DNA from: Oscillospiraceae bacterium
Lineage (GTDB): Bacteria > Bacillota > Clostridia > Oscillospirales > Ruminococcaceae
Direction of reading: 5' to 3'
Length of the DNA: 20,715 nt
Assembly (NCBI GenBank): GCA_003453215.1
Contig: DMMB01000070.1
Location: 1 to 20,715, forward strand
Shown here: in pieces, positions 7,706 through 13,748 of the stretch
Numbering within the stretch: the stretch's first letter is position 1
Layout: every line of letters begins with the position of its first letter
Made by a program: the position numbers and the translations under genes
The notes under the pieces: generated by a model
Database searches by the model: none
Told to the model about the DNA's origin: nothing
What the model saw: only the letters and a program-made list of their open reading frames with translations

Positions 7706-7966
7706 AGGCACATACGGTTTTTGCGGACATAAATGCTGCCCAACATTGTGTGTCGCGTTGACAGGCGCCAGCCTGACTGCCGCTCCACGCTTCCTCGAGC
7801 AGCATTTCTCCCACGCAAAAACTCCAAAGGACTTTTCAGCGAGGGAAAATCAGATGATGACAAGGAAGAGAACCGCAGGAATACTTGCGTATTTCAAGGT
7901 TCGATAACACAGTCAGCGCTGATTTGCACCGCTGAAAAGCGTGTGTGTCCTTGTCAAACGAAGGTA
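7690..7966. mobile_element. MITE-like element or structured-RNA locus with terminal inverted repeats
   Basis: TACCTTCGCTTGACAA (7690-7705) is repeated inverted at 7951-7966 with 15 of 16 matches, and weaker matching extends about 10 bp further in. Inside are two hairpin arms of nearly equal size. The left arm (7717-7821) pairs GTTTTTGCG with CGCAAAAAC, AAATGCTGC (7731-7739) with GCAGCATTT (7799-7807), and CAGGC with GCCTG at its tip. The right arm pairs CTTTTCAGCG (7832-7841) with CGCTGAAAAG (7930-7939) and, inside it, GAACC (7870-7874) with GGTTC (7898-7902). An alternative pairing is GACAAGGA (7859-7866) with TCCTTGTC (7948-7955). There is no convincing protein-coding ORF. The flanks are A/T-rich and no clean target-site duplication is visible. 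A non-autonomous transposon (MITE) is the simplest reading; a large structured RNA is the alternative. Confidence 0.6.
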
Positions 7967-8090
7967 ATATTTATCATTTATATTAATTAATTATAACATC
8001 GCCCCTCTGCCGTTGCAATGCTTTTTCCCCTTCCGGTCCGGCCGTTTCCATCTATCGATTTCGCCCATAATTGATATGGGTACGTTTCAT

Positions 8091-8119
8091 TTGTTTATCG
8101 TCTTTTTGAATGATATAAT
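8091..8119 (+). promoter_or_regulatory. Sigma-70-type promoter of the PuuE-like hydrolase gene
   Basis: TTGTTT (8091-8096), a 17-bp spacer and a perfect TATAAT (8114-8119) give a leader of about 30 nt. TATCGT at 8096-8101 and ACGATA at 8127-8132 (repeated at 8138-8143) bracket the -10 region as an inverted repeat and could be an operator. Confidence 0.75.
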
Positions 8120-8157
8120 AGACTCAACGATATTATTACGATACAGGAGGGTTCCCC

Positions 8158-8988
8158 ATGAAACGGAATTGGCCGGAAGGAAAACACGTTGCCGTACTGT
8201 TTACTATCATGTTCGAAGGCTGGGAAGAAGGCGCTGCCCCCGGCGTTGGTCCTATGGGAAATGCACTGAAGCCCGGTTACTATGATACCGCAAATGCCGG
8301 CTGGGCCAAGTATGCCGCCAATAACGGCCTGGAGCGCCAGCTGAAAATTCTGAAGGAAGAAGAAATCAAGGCCAGCGTTTTCTGCAGCGGCGTACAGATG
8401 GAACGTTACCCTGAGCTCATTAAGAAAATTGCGGCCGAGGGCCACGAAGTCTGCCTGCATTCCCTGGCGCAGAATATCATTCCGATCTATCTGGATGAAG
8501 CGACCGAGCGCGAGCAGATGGCTCATTGCCTGGATCTGGCGGTTTCTCTTACCGGCAAACACCCCGTTGGCTACTGCAGCCCCCGGTGCACCCCCAGCCT
8601 GAATACCAATAAACTGCTGGCGGAAAACGGGCTTAAATACACCATTGACTGGATGGGCAGCGACCTGCCTATGGTAGAGCACACCGAAGCCGGCGATATC
8701 TGCCTGATGCCCTTCCCCATGAATGTCAACGATATGCCGCTGTATGTTCGCTATGGCAATGCACCCGACCAGTATTACAAAAACCTGGTGGATGAATTTG
8801 ATAACTGGTATGCCAAGCACCCCGAAGAAAAGGTGGTCTACTGGATTACCGCACACAGCCATGTCTTTGGCCGTCCCTTTGGCGCCGTACAGTTCCAGCG
8901 CTGCATTCAGTACATCAAGAGCCTGCCCTACGTCTGGATTGCCCAGCCGCACGAGGTTGCTTCCACCGTTCTGGATGTTACCTATTAA
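8158..8988 (+). CDS. PuuE-like polysaccharide-deacetylase-fold hydrolase (allantoinase / cyclic-imide-hydrolase type)
   Basis: A 276-aa cytoplasmic protein of the NodB/polysaccharide deacetylase fold, with no signal peptide. It matches the PuuE branch in layout: WPEGKHVAVLFT, then FEGWEEG in place of the classical catalytic Asp pair, AAEGHEVCLHSLAQN (His101, without the second His of a classical HxxxH metal site), YCSPRCTPSLNTNKLLAENG, MPFPMNVNDM, and AHSHVFGRPFGAVQFQRCIQYI near the end. PuuE allantoinase from pseudomonads is described as metal-independent, consistent with the missing His. Relatives hydrolyse ureides or cyclic imides, so a C-N ring substrate is plausible here but not shown. 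Start is ATG 8158 with AGGAGG 8 bp upstream. It is the only rightward gene of the island. Confidence 0.8.
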   Translation: MKRNWPEGKHVAVLFTIMFEGWEEGAAPGVGPMGNALKPGYYDTANAGWAKYAANNGLERQLKILKEEEIKASVFCSGVQMERYPELIKKIAAEGHEVCLHSLAQNIIPIYLDEATEREQMAHCLDLAVSLTGKHPVGYCSPRCTPSLNTNKLLAENGLKYTIDWMGSDLPMVEHTEAGDICLMPFPMNVNDMPLYVRYGNAPDQYYKNLVDEFDNWYAKHPEEKVVYWITAHSHVFGRPFGAVQFQRCIQYIKSLPYVWIAQPHEVASTVLDVTY

Positions 8989-9028
8989 TTGGCGTTTCTC
9001 GTCCCCTATTTCGAATATGCTTTGGCAG

Positions 9029-9063
9029 AAGATCGGGTGCTTTGTGCCCGGTCTTTTGCTTTG
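9029..9063 (+). terminator. Terminator after the PuuE-like hydrolase gene
   Basis: AAGATCGGG (9029-9037) pairs with CCCGGTCTT (9047-9055), with one T-G pair, then TTTGCTTTG follows. It lies about 40 bp after the stop codon. The rest of the gap up to the LysR gene holds nothing clear. Confidence 0.8.
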
Positions 9064-9129
9064 CTATCATAAAGCTCTTTAAAAGCGCGGCCACAGCCAT
9101 CGCCCCACCGTTTCCGGTTCCCGTTGGGG

Positions 9130-10026
9130 TCAGCCCTTGCTGCCGTCGCTTTCCTTCTGGCTTTGCTCTACATACTTTAAAAAGGTCACAGCGGCTGCCG
9201 AGGGCATTTTTCCGCTGCGGTAAGCCAACGATATTTCCCGTTCAATCGGGTTTTTCATATGGATGATGGCTTTGCTGTGCAGGTGCGTTTTTGCCGCATG
9301 GCACGAATTCAGCGAAATATAATCCTTTTTCAGCAGATCGGCCGTAATCTGCAGGTTGCTGGTTCGGTAGGCAATTTGGGGTTCAAAGCCATAGGAATGG
9401 CACCGCTGCAAAATCTTCTTTTCCAGCATTTCATTGGAACTGGGAATAATGATCTGCCAATCGGTCAAATCCGCCCAGTCAATCTTCTTTTTCCAGGCCA
9501 GCGGGTGTTTTTTGTTCATCACTGCTACCAGCTCATCGTGGTACAGCGCTATCCCGCTCAGCTGCGGATACCCCTTGATGTCATTGATCAGGCAAAGATC
9601 CAGGTCGCCCTGGGCAATCATGGTATCCAGCGACCGGCCGGAGATGGCGTCTCGTAGGATGACCTCAATATCCGGATGAGCCGCCCGGAACCCTTCCAGC
9701 AGCGATACCAAATCGTAATTGGCCACCACCTGTTCAGTTCCTATGCGGATGACGCCGGATTGCTGCGCCGATTCCTGCCGCATTTCGCCGATAAAATCTT
9801 CCCTGAGCTGCAGCAGCTCGCGGGCATATTCCACCGCCTTTTTCCCGGCCGGTGTCAGTTCTACCTTGCGCGTTGTTCGGATGACCAGCTGAACGCCCAG
9901 CTCTTCCTCCAAATTGCGGATCTGCTGCGACAGTGTCGATTGCACCACATGGGTCATCTGGGCGGCGCGCGTAAAGCTCCTTGCTTCCGCAAGGGCCACC
10001 AGTCCCTTCAGTTGATGAAATTCCAA
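9130..10026 (-). CDS. LysR-family transcriptional regulator
   Basis: A 298-aa LysR regulator. The N-terminal winged helix-turn-helix reads LEFHQLKGLVALAEARSFTRAAQMTHVVQSTLSQQIRNLEEELGVQLVIRTTRKVELTPAG, and a periplasmic-binding-like co-inducer domain runs from about residue 90 (GVIRIGTEQVVANYDLVSLLEGF). The start is TTG 10026, because AGGAGGG lies 7 bp upstream and LEFHQL is where the family normally begins. Frames extending to 10047 or 10131 add residues overlapping a terminator hairpin. It lies divergent to no gene here: it follows the small Cys-rich gene in the same direction, downstream of a terminator, so it probably has its own promoter. Its target is likely within the island; the ligand is unknown. 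Confidence 0.92.
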   Translation of the reverse strand: MEFHQLKGLVALAEARSFTRAAQMTHVVQSTLSQQIRNLEEELGVQLVIRTTRKVELTPAGKKAVEYARELLQLREDFIGEMRQESAQQSGVIRIGTEQVVANYDLVSLLEGFRAAHPDIEVILRDAISGRSLDTMIAQGDLDLCLINDIKGYPQLSGIALYHDELVAVMNKKHPLAWKKKIDWADLTDWQIIIPSSNEMLEKKILQRCHSYGFEPQIAYRTSNLQITADLLKKDYISLNSCHAAKTHLHSKAIIHMKNPIEREISLAYRSGKMPSAAAVTFLKYVEQSQKESDGSKG

Positions 10027-10062
10027 TCGGCTCCCTCCTCGCCCCATTGGAGCTGCGCTGCA

Positions 10063-10092
10063 AAAAGCAGCCGGGTTGCCCCGGCTGCTTTT
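10063..10092 (-). terminator. Terminator between the Cys-rich gene and the LysR gene
   Basis: AAAAGCAGCCGGG (10063-10075) and CCCGGCTGCTTTT (10080-10092) form a perfect 13-bp stem with a 4-nt loop and T run. It lies 50 bp past the Cys-rich gene stop and 37 bp before the LysR start, separating the two transcripts or attenuating LysR. Confidence 0.8.
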
Positions 10093-10141
10093 CCGCTGCA
10101 AAAGACCCCAATTCAAAATATCCCAATACAAATTGGCGTTA

Positions 10142-10315
10142 TCAATCGTTGCCTTTCGGTTTCCCGGCGTATATTTTCCGGGCTTTTTCCCGTTGACAGG
10201 CTACCACATCATCCGGCGGCGTGTTCCAGTGCTGTTTTACGCACTCCACACACCAGCCGCGGCGCGGGCAGGCGCTATTTTGGCAGGGGCACTGCTCATT
10301 ATAGCCTGTTTTCAT
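10142..10315 (-). CDS. Small Cys-rich protein, probably metal-binding, unknown function
   Basis: A 57-residue protein starting MKTGYNEQCPCQNSACPRRGW, followed by CVECVKQHW and a later Cys in DDVVACQREKARK. The spacing CxC-x4-C-x5-C-x2-C-x3-H, plus a distal Cys, resembles the small Cys-rich proteins common in Clostridia; I recognise the style but not a function. The cysteines and His suggest a zinc or Fe-S site. Start is ATG 10315, with AGGAGG 5 bp upstream; a longer reading from 10348 adds 11 residues without a ribosome binding site. It follows the DRE-TIM enzyme gene by 56 bp and ends at a strong terminator, so it is probably the last gene of the TAXI-lyase transcript. Confidence 0.75.
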   Translation of the reverse strand: MKTGYNEQCPCQNSACPRRGWCVECVKQHWNTPPDDVVACQREKARKIYAGKPKGND

Positions 10316-10371
10316 CGCGGCCTCCTTTGCTTTGCGGTCTCCCTCCACGGTTCCCCATAAAGCATACTATA

Positions 10372-11574
10372 TTATTTATACTCGTCCAGGATCTTTACAA
10401 ATTCTTCGTTGGTAACGGTAGACTGCTTTTCGATGGCCAGAGCTTTAATCTTGGCAACCACCTCGTGGGCCTGCTCATCGCTCAGGGTGTAGGGGATGCC
10501 CAGCTCCTCGCACTTGGTGGGGATGGACATCTTGCCGCTGCCCTTGCCCAGCACCACCAGGCTGTTGTTGCCCACAATGGTGGGATCGATGCAGAGCATC
10601 ACGACTGGATTATGCTTTACCAGGTCAATGCCGATGCCGCTTTCACGTGCAAAGGTATTGGCGCCCACAAAAGGAGCATTGTAAGCCAGGGGGCGTTTGC
10701 ACATTTCGGCAACACGCTCGCAGGAGGCCTGAATTTTCTCCAGATGATAATCGTTATCCAGACCATACATCAGCTTCATGCCCATCATAATCTGCTCGGT
10801 GGCCGCATTGCCGGTCCGTTCGCCCAGGCCGTTCATGCAGGTGTGGATGACATTGGCGCCGGCTTCCATCGCGGCAAAGCTGCTGGCGGTTGCCATGCCA
10901 AAGTCATTGTGGGTATGGATCTGCAGCGGAACACCGTACTTCTTCAGGCGGCGGATAAACATATGAACCGCAGAAGGCAGGCAGCAGCCTACGGTATCCA
11001 CTACGCCAATGGCATCGGGACGAGCCTCTGCCACCAGGGTGGAATACAGCCGATCAAGGGTAGCCATATCGGCCCGGCAGGTATCAAAGCCAAAGTAGAT
11101 GGTCTCCAGACCCAGCTTCTTGGCGTAAGCACAGCTATCCACCGATTTCTGAATCAGCGTATCGGTATCCCACTTGGGGAACTGATATTTCAGTTTTACT
11201 TCGCTGGTGGGAATTTCGATGACGACACCGGTAGCGCCGCACTCTTTGGCCGCCTCAATATCCTCATGCATTCCGCGGGCAAAGGAGTAAATCTTTGCCT
11301 TGGTGCCGGAAGCGGTAATCTGCTTGATGGCATTAAAATCCGCCGTAGAAACCGCCGGCATACCGGCTTCAATGCGCTCGACGCCCAGTTCATCCAGCAT
11401 CGCTGCAATTTCCACCTTTTGGTCGGTGCTCATAAATACGCCGGGGGTCTGCTCGCCATCCCGCAGGGTTGCGTCATGGATTTCCACCTTGGGGGCAATA
11501 TTCAGCCCGCTGGTGAATTCTTCATCATAGTTGTACTTGCTTACCCAGTACTTGCCGTCATTCCATTTTGCCAT
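10372..11574 (-). CDS. DRE-TIM metallolyase-family enzyme (isopropylmalate/homocitrate/Re-citrate synthase-like)
   Basis: A 400-aa protein with an HMGL-like TIM barrel: DATLRDGEQTPGV (residues 34-46, metal Asp39), HTHNDFGMATA (His220 and His222 as the other metal ligands) and NGLGERTGNAATEQ (248-261). After the barrel comes FARESGIGIDLVKHNP and VLGKGSGKM, the linker region seen in Claisen-condensing synthases that join acetyl-CoA to a 2-oxo acid. The C-terminal leucine-feedback domain of LeuA is absent, so it is closer in architecture to homocitrate or Re-citrate synthases. Start is ATG 11574 with AGGAGA 7 bp upstream. It lies downstream of the TAXI receptor in the same orientation and is likely cotranscribed, which suggests that it uses or makes a carboxylate linked to the transporter. 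Exact substrate is not determinable. Confidence 0.85.
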   Translation of the reverse strand: MAKWNDGKYWVSKYNYDEEFTSGLNIAPKVEIHDATLRDGEQTPGVFMSTDQKVEIAAMLDELGVERIEAGMPAVSTADFNAIKQITASGTKAKIYSFARGMHEDIEAAKECGATGVVIEIPTSEVKLKYQFPKWDTDTLIQKSVDSCAYAKKLGLETIYFGFDTCRADMATLDRLYSTLVAEARPDAIGVVDTVGCCLPSAVHMFIRRLKKYGVPLQIHTHNDFGMATASSFAAMEAGANVIHTCMNGLGERTGNAATEQIMMGMKLMYGLDNDYHLEKIQASCERVAEMCKRPLAYNAPFVGANTFARESGIGIDLVKHNPVVMLCIDPTIVGNNSLVVLGKGSGKMSIPTKCEELGIPYTLSDEQAHEVVAKIKALAIEKQSTVTNEEFVKILDEYK

Positions 11575-11664
11575 AAATGAATCTCCTTTAGTTGCTCCGA
11601 TCATTGCTTGTTTTCTATCTTTGCCGCGGTTTCGCCATACCGAACGGCGCCGCCAATATCGCAG

Positions 11665-11705
11665 CAAGGGTTCTGACACCCCTGGTAAGGCTGCCGGAAC
11701 CCTTG
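11665..11705 (-). other. Intergenic hairpin between the TAXI receptor and the DRE-TIM enzyme genes
   Basis: CAAGGGTTC (11665-11673) pairs perfectly with GAACCCTTG (11697-11705) around a 23-nt loop. No T run follows on either strand, so it is not a standard terminator. It may be an mRNA-stabilising stem that sets different levels of the abundant binding protein and the downstream enzyme. Confidence 0.5.
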
Positions 11706-11738
11706 GTAATAAACATTACACGTTCTGCATCAGTTTGC

Positions 11739-12719
11739 TTATTTCAGGCCAGCTTCTACATAGTATTTTTCCGCTCCGGCAGCCAGAGGGAATTTGCCTA
11801 CATCGGCCAGGCCTTCTTTGGTAACATCTTTGATGGCGCTGTGATAGGTCTTCAGTTCATCCAGGTTCTCTACCAGAGCCTTGGTCATCTCATAAACGGT
11901 AGCGTCATCCAGACGGCTGCTGACATAGATGATGTTCTTGACACCGATGGTAACCGCGTCAGCATCCATATTGTAGGTGGCAGCGGGAACCGTTACAGCA
12001 TTGTAGTAAGGAGCGATCTCCTGGATCTTCTGCATATGCTCATCATCAATGCTGACCATAACAACCTTATTGGTAGCTGCCATGGATGAAACCGCAGCAG
12101 CGGGCATACCAGCCATCGCCAAAGCAGCGGAAACCTGACCATCGGTCAGCTGGGTAATACCGTCATCGTAGCTGACATAGGTGGGGGTGATGTCATCCAG
12201 GGTCATGCCATAGGCCTGCAGAACTACTTCCAGAGCAGCAACAGAACCGCCGCCGGCAGGACCAACAGCAACCTTCTTGCCCTTCAGATCTGCAATGGAG
12301 GAGATGCCGCTGTTTTCGGTAGTGACAACGTGCCAAATGGAGGAGTGCAGTGCGCAAAGAACCTGAATATCCTGAACACTGTTATAGGGAGCGCTGCCAT
12401 CCAGAGCATACTGAACAGCATCTGCATTGGAAATGCCGATATCGCAGTCACCATCGCTTACCAGACGGATGTTGGCAACCGAGCCATCGGTGATCTCTGC
12501 CGTGACATTCAGCTCCGGAATGTGAGAGGTCAGAACCTCTGCAAAGCCGGTACCAATAACATAGTAGGCGCCGCTGGAACTGGCTGTACCCATGGAAAGC
12601 TGCTGATTGGCAATGCCGCTGCCCTGGTTGTCGTTATCGGACTGAGCAGGCTGTTTGCCGCAGCCTACGGCAGCCAGAATCATGAAAGCTGCCAGAAAGA
12701 AAGCCAGAAACTTTTTCAT
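11739..12719 (-). CDS. TAXI-family TRAP transporter solute-binding lipoprotein
   Basis: A 326-aa lipoprotein. Residues 1-20 form a lipoprotein signal (MKKFLAFFLAAFMILAAVGC, lipobox AVGC with Cys20 as the lipid anchor), followed by a polar linker rich in Gln, Asp and Asn. The mature part is a TAXI receptor: LSMGTASSSGAYYVIGTGFAEVL, TDGSVANIRLVSDGDCDIGISNADAVQYAL, LKGKKVAVGPAGGGS, and the C-terminal AAGAEKYYVEAGLK. TAXI receptors deliver carboxylates and related solutes to fused TRAP permeases; the only permease candidate here is the interrupted one at 4764-6737. Start is ATG 12719 with GGAGG 9 bp upstream and its own promoter. It heads the transcript with the DRE-TIM enzyme. Confidence 0.93.
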   Translation of the reverse strand: MKKFLAFFLAAFMILAAVGCGKQPAQSDNDNQGSGIANQQLSMGTASSSGAYYVIGTGFAEVLTSHIPELNVTAEITDGSVANIRLVSDGDCDIGISNADAVQYALDGSAPYNSVQDIQVLCALHSSIWHVVTTENSGISSIADLKGKKVAVGPAGGGSVAALEVVLQAYGMTLDDITPTYVSYDDGITQLTDGQVSAALAMAGMPAAAVSSMAATNKVVMVSIDDEHMQKIQEIAPYYNAVTVPAATYNMDADAVTIGVKNIIYVSSRLDDATVYEMTKALVENLDELKTYHSAIKDVTKEGLADVGKFPLAAGAEKYYVEAGLK

Positions 12720-12773
12720 TATCTTTTTCCTCCGAACTTAATTTGTAATACCTCTCCTTTGAGGTTCGTCCTG

Positions 12774-12803
12774 ATTTTAACAAATCGGAAAATTCGAAGT
12801 CAA
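12774..12803 (-). promoter_or_regulatory. Sigma-70-type promoter of the TAXI receptor gene
   Basis: Minus-strand TTGACT (12798-12803), 18-bp spacer, TAAAAT (12774-12779), leaving a leader of about 45 nt with a small ACCTC/GAGGT hairpin. The region upstream (12811-12840) is very A/T-rich with short dyads such as ATATGATAT, which could be regulator sites but do not form one clear operator. Confidence 0.65.
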
Positions 12804-12921
12804 TAAAAAATCCTATATTCTATATGATATACAGTATAGTTTCTTGTTTTTTGTTCATTTTAACAACATCTTTGCACTGCAAAAAACGGTTTTTCTGCTG
12901 CCTGCCTTTATTTTCCCCCGA

Positions 12922-12952
12922 TTGACATTCTTTCTTTGCTGTTTTGTACTAT
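12922..12952 (+). promoter_or_regulatory. Candidate promoter of the MerR regulator gene
   Basis: TTGACA (12922-12927) and TACTAT (12947-12952) with a 19-bp spacer, a spacing known for MerR-controlled promoters. However, the clear dyad lies downstream of the -10 rather than in the spacer. Transcription would start near 12960. Confidence 0.5.
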
Positions 12953-12960
12953 TATTATTT

Positions 12961-12980
12961 TAAAGCTAAACTTAACTTTA
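12961..12980 (+). promoter_or_regulatory. Candidate MerR operator (dyad)
   Basis: TAAAGCTAA-AC-TTAACTTTA is a 20-bp dyad with 8 of 9 half-site matches. It resembles operators of the AdhR/NmlR type of MerR regulator. It sits at the expected transcription start and 12 bp before the ribosome binding site (12993-13000), a position suiting self-repression. Confidence 0.6.
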
Positions 12981-13007
12981 TCCCCTATGGATAAGGAGGG
13001 ACTTATT

Positions 13008-13448
13008 GTGGATTACAGCATTGGTCAGGTCTCCCGCATGACCGGTCTGCCGGTTTCCACCCTGCGCTACTACGATAAAGAGGGTCTTTTCCCCGGCATG
13101 GAGCGCACCTCCGGCATCCGCCGCTTTACCGATGGCGAACTGGAGCGCCTGCACGTCATCGAATGCCTGAAGCGTTCCGGCCTGGAGATCCGGGATGTTC
13201 GGCAATTTATGCAGTGGTGCACCCAGGGCAGCGCCACCTACCCCCAGCGGCAGGAACTTTTCCAGCGCCAGCTGGCCACTGCGGAAGCCCAGATGCGCCG
13301 CATGGAAAAGACCATGGCCATGCTGCGCTTTAAATGCTGGTACTACGAACAGGCCATGCAGGATGGCAGCGAGGAACGCATTCTGGCAATGCTGCCGGAT
13401 CACCTGCCGGCCGAAATTCAAAAGCTGTACGATCAGGCACACAGCTAA
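13008..13448 (+). CDS. MerR-family transcriptional regulator
   Basis: A 146-aa regulator starting at GTG 13008, with AAGGAGGG 7 bp upstream; an in-frame extension to 12936 is upstream of the operator and not expected to be translated. Residues 1-70 form the MerR winged helix (YSIGQVSRMTGLPVSTLRYYDKEGLFPGMERTSGIRRFTDGELERLHVIECLKRSGLEIRDV). A coiled-coil dimerisation helix follows (about 85-125), ending in KCWYYEQA, as in AdhR/NmlR-type members that respond to reactive carbonyls or similar signals. Only one Cys besides Cys in that helix is present in the C-terminal half, so the sensing mode is unclear. No target gene is adjacent apart from itself. The last codons and stop lie within a long hairpin formed with the downstream repeat. 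Confidence 0.9.
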   Translation: MDYSIGQVSRMTGLPVSTLRYYDKEGLFPGMERTSGIRRFTDGELERLHVIECLKRSGLEIRDVRQFMQWCTQGSATYPQRQELFQRQLATAEAQMRRMEKTMAMLRFKCWYYEQAMQDGSEERILAMLPDHLPAEIQKLYDQAHS

Positions 13449-13475
13449 AAAGCTACGCTTTTTAGCTGTGTGCTG
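13436..13475 (+). terminator. Long perfect hairpin overlapping the MerR stop codon
   Basis: GCACACAGCTAAAAAGC, which includes the last MerR codons and the TAA stop, pairs over 17 bp with GCTTTTTAGCTGTGTGC across a 3-nt TAC loop. The 3' strand is the start of the downstream 80-bp repeat. No T run follows it, so it is a terminator-like or mRNA-end structure rather than a standard terminator. Confidence 0.5.
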
Positions 13476-13531
13476 GGGAACGCCAGAGCCACGCAAGCAG
13501 GCCGGTCTGTGCTCTGATGAAACGCGCAGGG
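13452..13531. repeat. 80-bp direct repeat, copy 1
   Basis: Matches 13623-13702 at 76 of 80 positions without gaps; the four differences are all transitions. It begins GCTACGCTTTTTAGCTGTGT and ends at CGCGCAGGG. It is followed by a 9-bp hairpin GGGGGAACC/GGTTCCCCC (13529-13537 with 13543-13551) that is not repeated after copy 2. No gene occupies 13449-13748. Confidence 0.9.
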
Positions 13532-13622
13532 GGAACCTCTATGGTTCCCCCTCCACACATCCCCCTCCTTGCTATGGCTCCAGTTTTTACCCATAAGGCG
13601 AATGTTAATTTCAGGTTGAAAT

Positions 13623-13702
13623 GCTGCGCTTTTTAGCTGTGTGCTGGGGAACACCAGAGCCATGCAAGCAGGCCGGTCTGTGCTCTAATGAAACGCGCAG
13701 GG
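13623..13702. repeat. 80-bp direct repeat, copy 2
   Basis: Second copy, offset by exactly 171 bp from copy 1 (76/80 identical). The 91-bp spacer between the copies has no coding potential I trust. The minus-strand frame through both copies and spacer is open (FPSTQLKS occurs in each copy), but it has no start signal, so I treat it as a dispersed intergenic repeat rather than a gene. Confidence 0.9.
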
Positions 13703-13722
13703 ACTCCACTATCCACTTAAAT

Positions 13723-13745
13723 ATCCCCCGGCAAAGCCGGGGGAT
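13723..13745 (-). terminator. Terminator after spoIIR
   Basis: ATCCCCCGGC (13723-13732) and GCCGGGGGAT (13736-13745) form a perfect 10-bp stem with an AAA loop and A/T-rich flanks. It lies immediately past the spoIIR stop codon and may also stop rightward transcription from the MerR side. Confidence 0.8.
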
Positions 13746-13748
13746 TTA

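Noticed and set aside
8095..8952. 285-codon leftward open frame opposite the PuuE-like gene
   Set aside because: Antisense shadow; the rightward frame has promoter, ribosome binding site and family motifs.
9676..11580. 634-codon rightward open frame antisense to the LysR, Cys-rich and DRE-TIM genes
   Set aside because: Spans three real opposite-strand genes and a terminator; low-complexity composition and no family resemblance.
13445..13663. 72-codon leftward open frame through both 80-bp repeats
   Set aside because: The repeated peptide FPSTQLKS merely reflects the DNA repeat; there is no ribosome binding site or start context.
13452..13702. CRISPR-like array
   Set aside because: Only two 80-bp units with a 91-bp spacer; unit length, copy number and lack of cas genes do not fit.
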